Part shown: in pieces, positions 57,850 through 64,000 of the stretch
Layout of the letters: the number at the start of each line of letters is the position of its first letter
Numbering within the stretch: the first letter of the stretch is position 1
Source of the DNA: Thermomonas aquatica
Lineage (GTDB): Bacteria > Pseudomonadota > Gammaproteobacteria > Xanthomonadales > Xanthomonadaceae
Length of the DNA: 64,000 nt
Direction of reading: 5' to 3'
NCBI RefSeq assembly: GCF_006337105.1
Contig: NZ_CP040871.1
Span: 1,798,001-1,862,000, forward strand
Notes under the pieces: model-generated
The model's input: only the letters and a program-made list of their open reading frames with translations
The model's database searches: none
Told to the model about the DNA's origin: nothing
Made by a program: the position numbers and the translations under genes

Positions 57850-57907
57850 AGCGGCGGGTTCCCGCCTGCGTGGTGGGGCAGCCGCGCTGAATCTACCGGC
57901 GATGGCC

Positions 57908-60877
57908 TCAATGTAGCCGGCGCAACTCCGCCAGTTCCGGCAGCCACGCGGCCTTGTCGGCCAGGATGACGATGGCGGCATCCAGTTCCTTGCGTGCTTC
58001 CGCCTGCTGGCGCTGCGCCAGCAATGCGCGGCCCAACACGCCGCGCGCCAGCCCGGTGTTGAGATGGTCGGCGCTGAGCGCAGCGGTGAACATCGCGATG
58101 GCCTTGCGCGCCTGCGTGGCCGCGGCGACCGCATTGCCCGTGGCCAGTTGCGCGCGTGCCAGCGTCATCAGGGCGTAGCCTTCGCGGCGGCTGTCGGGGG
58201 ATTCTGCGTGTGCTTTTTCCGCTGCGCTGCGCGCATGCGCCAAGGCCGGTTGCGCAAGGCCGTTGGCGAGTTCGGCCAGCGCCAGCATCGCCAGTGCGCC
58301 GGCGGCGGTCTCGCCCGGATTGCCGTTGGCCTGCAGCTCCCGCCAACGCATCCGCGACAGCGCCAACGCTTCGGCATTGCGGTGTTGGCTGAGCAGGTTG
58401 TCGGCGAGTTCGTTGCGCGCACTCGACAGCGCGGAAATGCTGTTCGCGCTCGGCTTCGCAGTGGCAACGGCTTCGAGCGCGGCAATGACCTGGCGCAGCT
58501 GTGCTTCACCCAGGCGCAGCTCGCCGTTGCGGCTGTACAACGCGGCAAGACTGCTTCGCGCAGTGAGCAAGCTGCTGTGGTCGGCCGGCAATGCCTTTGC
58601 CCAGACCTCGATTGCGTCGTTGATCTTCGCCCTTGCGCAGGCCATGTCGCCAAGGTTGTAGCAGGCCACGCCCCAGTTGTTGAGCCGCAAGCCCAGGTCG
58701 TATTCGCTGCCGGGCGGCTGCTTGCGCATGATCGCCACCGCCTCCGCGTGCAGCGGCAGCGCCTCCCGCATGCGACTGGTGGATTCCAGCATGACCGCCA
58801 GCTCGCCGATGCTGACCGCAAGGAAGGGATGCGTCTCCGGCAAGCGGCGGCGGCGGATCCCCAAGGCCTCGCGCATCGTGGCGATCGCCTGGTCCGTGTT
58901 GCCGGCACGGTTGAGGTAGACCGCGCGGTTGTGCAGGGCAGTCGCCAGCGCGAACTCGTTGAGCGGCCGGGCGCGACGGATGCCGTCGACCACGGTTTTC
59001 GCCAGCGCTGCGGCGTTCCCGAACTCGCCGGTATCGGCCAGGATCACGCTGTATTCGATCAGCATCGAACGGGTATATGCATCGTCGTCGCCACGCGCCT
59101 TGCGGATGCGTTGCCATGCGCCACGTGCGAGTTTCCCGGCCTCCTCGTAGCGCTCGCGGTGGGCCAGCAGCTTGGCACGCTGCATCTGGAGTTGCGCAGC
59201 GTTGACCTCGGGTTCGGACAAGGCCGACGCATGCGTGCGCAGCCACGCATCGTTCTCGTCCAGTGTGTGCTGGAGGCCATCGAGGTCTTCGGTTTCGAGT
59301 TTCAGTTCGCCTTGGCGGAAGCGCGCCTGAAGGATGTCGTCCGCGCGTGCCGGCGGCAGCAAGGCGAGCGCGCGCACGAGTTCCGCATCGGCTTTCGGGT
59401 ATTCGCCCAGCGCGACGTAGCTGTCGGCCAAGGTCAGCCGCAGCTTGCCCTCCGCAGCGGGTTGGCCGCGCAGTTCGCCGCGATCCAGTCGCGCCACGCC
59501 CAGATCGATCAATTGCCGCGCGGTCGCATTCGGGCCCAAGCCTTCATCGGGGTCGATGCTGCGGAACACGTCGACCAGGTAGCGGTTCACCACGTCGGCG
59601 CGCTGCGCCTGCAGGCGTGCCTCGCGCGCTTGCCACAGCGATGCGCCGAGGCCCGCGCACAGTGCGACCAAGACTGCCGCGGCGGCCCCGACCGCGAGTT
59701 TGTTGCGGCGGATGAAGCGGCCGATGCGATAGCGCGCGGTCGGCGCGCGCGCTGACACCGGCTTGCCGTCCAGCCACGCCAGCAGGTCCGCGCGAAGTGC
59801 ATCGATACTGCCGTAGCGCTGCGTCGCATCGGACGCGAGGCAACGTTGCGCGATCGCGGACAGGTCGCCACGCAATTGCTTCGCCAGTGTCGACGGCGTG
59901 CTGCCGCGCGTGGCGGCATCGTCGGTCGAGGATTGCAGCGCGGCGTTCCACAGCGGCTGCGGATCGCCGTCCATGCGCGACAGCCGCGTGCGCAACGGGG
60001 TGTCGCCGGTGAGGCCGTACGGATGCGCCTGCGCCAGCAAGGCGTACAGCAATACGCCGAGCTGGTAGAGATCGGTGGCGGTGGACACCGGCTCGCCATG
60101 CAGCTGTTCCGGCGAGGCGTATTCCGGAGTGAACGCGCGTTCGCCGGTGCGGGTGTGGCCGGCGCCGTCTTCCTCCATCAACTTGGCGATGCCGAAGTCG
60201 AGCAGGAACGCATGGCCGCCGGCATCGACCACGATGTTCGACGGCTTCAGGTCTCGATGCACCACCAGTTGCCGATGCGCGAAGGCGACCGCGTCCAGCA
60301 CTTGCAGCAGCAGGCGCACGCGTGCGCGCACGTCCAGCAGGCGCGCGTCGCACCAGCGGTCGATGCGCTCGCCGTCGACCCGCGGCATGACGAAGTACGG
60401 CGCATCGTGTTCGTCGACGCCGCCATCGAGCAGGCCGGCGATATGCGGATGCTGCAGGCGGGCGAGGATCTGCCGCTCGCGCAGGAAGCGCTGGCGCGCC
60501 AGCGTGCTGTCCAGGCCGATGCGGATGCGCTTGAGCGCGGCCTCGCGGTCGTAGGCGCCATCGACGCGCGCCACCCGGTACACCGCGCCCATGCCGCCGC
60601 GGCCGAGCACCCCGCGCACTTCCCACGGACCGATGCGGGTGCCGTCGGGCAGCTCCGCGGGATCGGCCGCGTCTTCGCGCAAGGCCGCCAGCTTCGGGCT
60701 GATCGGGTCGTGGTCGTCGCCGGCGTCGGCGGCCAGCATCGCCTGCACCTGCGCCAGCAGTTCGGCATCGCCGGCGCAGGCGTGTGCCAGCCAGGCATCG
60801 CGCGTGTCGGCGGGTTGATCCAGTGCGTCGTCGAACAGCTGCAACGCCCGCTGCAGGCGGGCCGGATCCTGGCTCAT
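57908..60877 (-). CDS. Transmembrane Ser/Thr protein kinase with C-terminal TPR-like region (PknS-like)
   Basis: The 989-residue protein has a short N-terminal region, then an STPK domain. The P-loop is VLGRGGMGAVYR (90-101), catalytic Lys116 is in AALKRI, HRDLKPSN is at 207-214, and DFG at 227-229. The activation and P+1 region includes PEYASPEQL, so the kinase is complete. One membrane helix (about 394-415) separates it from a roughly 570-residue helical repeat region that looks like TPR and is probably periplasmic. The start overlaps the sigma-factor stop by 4 bp (ATGA), coupling the two. In Xanthomonas and Vibrio, ECF43 sigma factors are activated by such kinases. Confidence 0.88.
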   Translation of the reverse strand: MSQDPARLQRALQLFDDALDQPADTRDAWLAHACAGDAELLAQVQAMLAADAGDDHDPISPKLAALREDAADPAELPDGTRIGPWEVRGVLGRGGMGAVYRVARVDGAYDREAALKRIRIGLDSTLARQRFLRERQILARLQHPHIAGLLDGGVDEHDAPYFVMPRVDGERIDRWCDARLLDVRARVRLLLQVLDAVAFAHRQLVVHRDLKPSNIVVDAGGHAFLLDFGIAKLMEEDGAGHTRTGERAFTPEYASPEQLHGEPVSTATDLYQLGVLLYALLAQAHPYGLTGDTPLRTRLSRMDGDPQPLWNAALQSSTDDAATRGSTPSTLAKQLRGDLSAIAQRCLASDATQRYGSIDALRADLLAWLDGKPVSARAPTARYRIGRFIRRNKLAVGAAAAVLVALCAGLGASLWQAREARLQAQRADVVNRYLVDVFRSIDPDEGLGPNATARQLIDLGVARLDRGELRGQPAAEGKLRLTLADSYVALGEYPKADAELVRALALLPPARADDILQARFRQGELKLETEDLDGLQHTLDENDAWLRTHASALSEPEVNAAQLQMQRAKLLAHRERYEEAGKLARGAWQRIRKARGDDDAYTRSMLIEYSVILADTGEFGNAAALAKTVVDGIRRARPLNEFALATALHNRAVYLNRAGNTDQAIATMREALGIRRRRLPETHPFLAVSIGELAVMLESTSRMREALPLHAEAVAIMRKQPPGSEYDLGLRLNNWGVACYNLGDMACARAKINDAIEVWAKALPADHSSLLTARSSLAALYSRNGELRLGEAQLRQVIAALEAVATAKPSANSISALSSARNELADNLLSQHRNAEALALSRMRWRELQANGNPGETAAGALAMLALAELANGLAQPALAHARSAAEKAHAESPDSRREGYALMTLARAQLATGNAVAAATQARKAIAMFTAALSADHLNTGLARGVLGRALLAQRQQAEARKELDAAIVILADKAAWLPELAELRRLH

Positions 60878-61431
60878 GCGTGTCCCGTCAGTTGCGACAT
60901 CAGGAACGCGCGCGCCTTGCGCCAGTCGCGCTGCACGGTGCGTTCGGTGACGCCCTGGATGTCGGCGATCTCCGGCTCGGTGTAACCGCCGAAGCAGCGC
61001 AACTCCACGCCTTCGGCCGCGCGCGCGTCGGCATGCGCCAGCGATGAGAGCAAGTCATGCAGTTCCAGCACGTCCAGTGCGGCGGGCGCCACGTCCGCCA
61101 GGCCGGTATGCAGGGTCACCGCCGCCGCGCCGCCGCCGCGCTTGTCGGCCAGCTGCATGCGCGCCTGGTCGACCAGCACCTGCCGCATCGCGTGCGCGGA
61201 CAGCGCCATCAGCGCCTTGCGGTCCTGCGGCTGGAAGCCGTCGCTGCGCGCCAGCTTGAGGTAGGTCTCGTTGACCAGCGAGGTGGTGTCCAGCCCGTTG
61301 CCGCCGCGCCGCAGCTGCGCGTGCGCGGTCTGCTTCAGGTCCTGGTAGGCCGCCGCGTAGGCGCGGCCCAGGGCCTCCGCCTCGCCATCGCGGGCGCGGT
61401 GCAACCACTGGGTGACGGAGGGATCGTCCAT
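60874..61431 (-). CDS. ECF-type RNA polymerase sigma factor (TIGR02999/ECF43-like)
   Basis: The 185-residue sigma factor starts MDDPSVTQWLHRARDGEAEA; the frame extends upstream but without family sequence. Region 2 has YQDLKQTAHAQLRRGGNGLD and SLVNETYLKL; region 4 has ELRCFGGYTEPEIADIQGV and a helix-turn-helix ending RTVQRDWRKARAFL. The sequence fits the PF07638 (Sigma70_ECF) group. Members lacking a typical acidic core-binding patch depend on threonine phosphorylation, consistent with the coupled kinase gene. No anti-sigma factor is visible. Confidence 0.87.
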   Translation of the reverse strand: MDDPSVTQWLHRARDGEAEALGRAYAAAYQDLKQTAHAQLRRGGNGLDTTSLVNETYLKLARSDGFQPQDRKALMALSAHAMRQVLVDQARMQLADKRGGGAAAVTLHTGLADVAPAALDVLELHDLLSSLAHADARAAEGVELRCFGGYTEPEIADIQGVTERTVQRDWRKARAFLMSQLTGHA

Positions 61432-61478
61432 GAGCAGTCCGGGGGTGGGACCGGCCAAGCATAGCCGCAGCGGGGCCG

Positions 61479-61497
61479 ATGTCGGGGCCATGTCGGG
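61479..61497. promoter_or_regulatory. Short direct repeat in the sigma-adhesin divergent gap
   Basis: ATGTCGGG occurs twice (61479-61486, 61490-61497), 11 bp apart, in the 147-bp gap between the sigma factor and the collagen-like adhesin. It may be a regulator site or part of a sigma-dependent promoter; no -35/-10 pair is evident. Confidence 0.3.
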
Positions 61498-61578
61498 ATT
61501 TGCCGGCTTTCTGCGCATGGAGGGATAAGCGCGCATTCCGCGCGGCGTCCACGACCTGACATAGCAAGGGGAACCACC

Positions 61579-63477
61579 ATGCGTAACGATCGAAATGCCC
61601 GTCCCGCTCCGTCCCGCCTGGCGTTGGCGCTATGCGCGCTGCTGGCAGCGACGGCCTTGCCTGCAATGGCCGCGGACGATCCCTGCAAGGACGGCGGCGG
61701 CAATCTGGATCCGAGCCTGGATACGAATGCCGGCATCGAATTCGGCACGGACAACGCCACCTGCACCCCGACATCGGTCGCCATCGGCCGAGAGAACACG
61801 GTCTACAGCAGCGACGGTGTCGCTTTCGGCGCGTTCAACAGCGTAAATGACTCGCAAGGTATTGCCTTCGGCATCGGCAACACATCGAATTTCGCTGAAA
61901 GCACGGCAATGGGCTGGGGCAACTACACGTTGTCTTACCAAGCCGTAGCCATCGGCAACAACAATTCGGCGGGAGCGACGGTGGGCGGGTTCATTCTTGG
62001 GAGTCACAGCAGCGCTGTCGGCAATTTCAACTCTGCGAACCACGACTACAGCAATGCCTTCGGCTACAGGAACACCGCGAGCGGCGCACAAAGCAACGCC
62101 TTCGGCTACTGGAACACCGCGATTGGCGCCAACAGCAACACGTTCGGTTACAGCAACAGCACCAATGGCGACAACAGCAGCGCCTTCGGCTACGACAACA
62201 CCAGCACTGGCACCGAAAGCAGCGCCTTCGGCTACTTCAATACCGCGGGCGGCGGTGGCAGCGCGTTCGGCTACCGCAATACCGCCAGTGGCCCCAACAG
62301 CAGTGCGTTCGGTTACGGGAACAACGCAGAGGGCGCCTTCAGCAGCGCATTCGGAAACGGGGCGCAGGCGCTGAACGCCGGCAGCACCGCGATCGGCTAC
62401 CAGGCCATCGCCGACCGCAATTTCTCTGTCGCGGTAGGCAAGACCGGCGGCGAGCACCAGATCATCCACCTGGCCGACGGCACCGAGGATTTCGATGCGG
62501 TCAACGTGCGCCAGCTGCGCATGCTGGCGACATGGATGGGCGGTGGCGCGACCTTCACCGGCGGCGTGTTCAGCGCGCCGACGTTCACCATCCAGGGCAC
62601 CAGCTACAACAACGTGGGGGCCGCCTTCGCCGCCGTGGACACCAGGTTGACCCAGCTGGCCGCGAATGTCGGTGGTCCGCAGGGCCCGGCCGGTCCGGCG
62701 GGTCCCCAGGGACCGACGGGTCCGACCGGGCCGCAAGGTCCGGCAGGTCCGAGTGGCCCGCAAGGTCCAACCGGTCCAACGGGTCCGCAAGGCGACCAAG
62801 GTCCCGCTGGTCCGGCCGGCCCGCAAGGCGACCAGGGTCCCGCCGGTCCGCAAGGCCCGCAGGGTAATGAAGGCCCGATGGGCCCGCAGGGCCCGGCCGG
62901 CCAGGATGCCGACATGACCCAGGTGGCGGCGATGGTGGAAGCCGGTGATGCGGCGACCCTCGACGCGGCCAAGGATTACGCCGATGCCGGCGATGCCTCC
63001 ACGTTGGCCGCGGCGAATAGCCATGCGGACACCGGCGACGCAGCAACCCTCGCCGCCGCCAAGGCGCATGCCAATACCGGCGATGCCGCGACCTTGACCG
63101 CCTCGAAGGCCTACACCGACACCACCGCCACGCAGACCCTGACCTCGGCGAAGTCGTACACCGATGCCAAGTTCGCAGCGTGGAACGACACCTTCACCCA
63201 GTACCAGCAGCAGGTCGACCGTCGTTTCGCGCAGACCGACAAGCGCATCGACCAGATCGGCGCGATGGGCAGCGCGATGACCCACATGGCGGTGAACGCG
63301 GCGAACGGCAGCGGCAGCAAGGGCCGCATCGCGATCGGTGTCGGTGCGCAGGGCAGCCAGGGTGCGGTGTCGATCGGCTACGGCAAGCGCCTCGGCGACC
63401 GCGCCTCGTTCTCGCTGGGCGCGAGCTTCAGCAGCGGCGAGTCTTCGGTGGGCGGCGGCTTCGGCTTCGACCTGTAA
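61579..63477 (+). CDS. Trimeric autotransporter (YadA-like) with collagen-like stalk
   Basis: The 632-residue protein starts with a Sec signal (about 1-32). A head domain of 14-residue YadA-type repeats ([14 protein letters not shown] pattern, about 80-285) follows, then a neck with AVNVRQL. Residues 366-443 are 26 uninterrupted Gly-X-Y triplets. Heptad- and 14-residue-type repeats ([15 protein letters not shown]) form a coiled-coil stalk (about 450-525). The C-terminal anchor (about 560-632) ends GFGFDL. Such proteins assemble as trimers on the outer membrane, so the collagen part can form a triple helix. It is divergent from the ECF sigma factor and may be its target. Confidence 0.9.
   Translation: MRNDRNARPAPSRLALALCALLAATALPAMAADDPCKDGGGNLDPSLDTNAGIEFGTDNATCTPTSVAIGRENTVYSSDGVAFGAFNSVNDSQGIAFGIGNTSNFAESTAMGWGNYTLSYQAVAIGNNNSAGATVGGFILGSHSSAVGNFNSANHDYSNAFGYRNTASGAQSNAFGYWNTAIGANSNTFGYSNSTNGDNSSAFGYDNTSTGTESSAFGYFNTAGGGGSAFGYRNTASGPNSSAFGYGNNAEGAFSSAFGNGAQALNAGSTAIGYQAIADRNFSVAVGKTGGEHQIIHLADGTEDFDAVNVRQLRMLATWMGGGATFTGGVFSAPTFTIQGTSYNNVGAAFAAVDTRLTQLAANVGGPQGPAGPAGPQGPTGPTGPQGPAGPSGPQGPTGPTGPQGDQGPAGPAGPQGDQGPAGPQGPQGNEGPMGPQGPAGQDADMTQVAAMVEAGDAATLDAAKDYADAGDASTLAAANSHADTGDAATLAAAKAHANTGDAATLTASKAYTDTTATQTLTSAKSYTDAKFAAWNDTFTQYQQQVDRRFAQTDKRIDQIGAMGSAMTHMAVNAANGSGSKGRIAIGVGAQGSQGAVSIGYGKRLGDRASFSLGASFSSGESSVGGGFGFDL
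62674..62907 (+). repeat. Collagen-like Gly-X-Y repeat, 26 triplets
   Basis: 234 bp encode [18 protein letters not shown] and GPM triplets without a break, starting with [12 protein letters not shown] and ending GPAGQD. The codon pattern varies (CCG/GCC/CAG), so the DNA is repetitive but not identical. It lies within the trimeric autotransporter. Confidence 0.95.
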
Positions 63478-63500
63478 TCCGTTTCGATGATGCAAAAGGG

Positions 63501-63524
63501 AACGGCGCGGGCAACCGCGCCGTT
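63501..63524. terminator. Intrinsic terminator between converging genes
   Basis: AACGGCGCGG-GCAA-CCGCGCCGTT: a 10-bp stem with a GCAA tetraloop, followed by TTCGTTT on the plus strand and by CCCTTTTG on the minus strand. Confidence 0.85.
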
Positions 63525-63554
63525 TTCGTTTGCGGAATCAGGCGGTGCCGCGAA

Positions 63555-63980
63555 TCAGGGCCGTTCCCAGGCCGCGATACCGCCGTCGACTGCTTCGAAC
63601 AGCGGATGCACGTCGAAGGCATCCTCGCGCCAGCGTTCGTGCAGTGGCGGATTGCGCAAGGCCAGCTTCGCCAGCAGGTGCATGCGTTCGTGTGCGAGCT
63701 GGCCGCGTTCCACCGCGATGGGTGCGACGCGATGGATGCGGCCCAGCTTGCCGCGGTCGAAGTTGTAGCCGCGCGCGGTCGCTTCTTCCTGCACCACCGC
63801 GAGATAGGCATCGATCGCGCGCTTCGGTTGCGGATGCGCCATGAAGCGGTCGAGTTGCGGGTGGTTGCGGTAGCCGCGGGTTTGCTCGTGCAGCACCGCA
63901 CGGGCGAGCAGGCCTTCGCGCCACAGCGCGACCAGCCCTTGCGGATCGAGGTGGCGCGGATGCAGCGACCACAGGCGCAT
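63555..63980 (-). CDS. Pyrimidine-dimer DNA glycosylase family protein (PF03013-like)
   Basis: The 141-residue protein starts MRLWSLHPRHLDPQGLVALW, and continues HEQTRGYRNHPQLDRFMAHP and HERMHLLAKLALRNP, the pattern of the DenV-like pyrimidine-dimer DNA glycosylases. Those enzymes remove UV-damaged bases. The N-terminal catalytic position usually has Thr2 or a similar nucleophile; here residue 2 is Arg, so activity is uncertain and the product may have diverged. The start codon is complete inside the window. Confidence 0.8.
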   Translation of the reverse strand: MRLWSLHPRHLDPQGLVALWREGLLARAVLHEQTRGYRNHPQLDRFMAHPQPKRAIDAYLAVVQEEATARGYNFDRGKLGRIHRVAPIAVERGQLAHERMHLLAKLALRNPPLHERWREDAFDVHPLFEAVDGGIAAWERP

Positions 63981-64000
63981 CGTTACTTCTCCTTGCGCCA

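Noticed and set aside
54535..58134. A 1199-residue frame antisense to mnmG and the BNR lipoprotein
   Set aside because: It overlaps two well-supported plus-strand genes and reads as biased composition without motifs.

Overview
The window is a chromosomal origin region from a GC-rich gammaproteobacterium, most likely of the family Lysobacteraceae (Xanthomonadaceae). The evidence is the order gyrB-recF-dnaN-dnaA / rpmH-rnpA-yidC-mnmE, a 442-residue DnaA beginning MEVWPRCLQ, a 46-residue L34, the bioB-F-H-C order, a monomeric isocitrate dehydrogenase, and the many surface and periplasmic proteins. There are no insertion sequences, rRNA genes or CRISPR arrays, and one tRNA gene.

Layout. 1-9.8 kb: replication core (gyrB, recF, dnaN, dnaA on the minus strand) with an oriC-like AT-rich stretch, DnaA boxes and three parS-like palindromes, then rpmH-rnpA-yidC-mnmE and a lipoprotein with a TonB domain on the plus strand. 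9.8-15.6 kb: an eight-gene minus-strand cluster (57-aa membrane protein, three paralogous membrane proteins, XRE regulator, alpha/beta hydrolase, NatA/NatB-like ABC exporter) behind a promoter with an operator-like palindrome. 15.6-34.7 kb: housekeeping and accessory genes (fpr, a YadG/YadH-type exporter, tatD, hrpB, a receiver-kinase, rluE, a LysR regulator, a lipoprotein methyltransferase, icd, queF, zapE, cytochrome c5 and several lipoproteins).

35.0-45.2 kb: a probable surface operon with a 2010-aa autotransporter built from 587-600-residue repeats, a TIGR03032-family protein, an EF-hand protein, an unknown protein and a secreted M4 metalloprotease. It is followed by tRNA-Arg(CCG), whose 3' end is duplicated 140 bp away. 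45.5-53.5 kb: ubiA, comF, and bioB-bioF-bioH-bioC with a DMT-type transporter, then a SnoaL-like protein and a threonine-dehydratase-like enzyme.

53.6-64 kb: a Tyr/Gly-rich lipoprotein, a 410-bp gene-free interval carrying a CRP/Clp-like site and strong stem-loops (candidate small RNA), mnmG, and a BNR-type lipoprotein. After these come an ECF sigma factor coupled to a transmembrane Ser/Thr kinase with a long C-terminal helical region. The sigma gene is divergent from a trimeric autotransporter containing 26 uninterrupted collagen-type Gly-X-Y triplets. A pyrimidine-dimer glycosylase ends the window.

The most interesting candidates are the ECF/kinase/collagen-like adhesin locus, the giant-autotransporter operon, the eight-gene XRE/membrane/ABC cluster, and the structured intergenic region before mnmG. 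Functions come from reading translated sequence and remembered family motifs; no database search was run.
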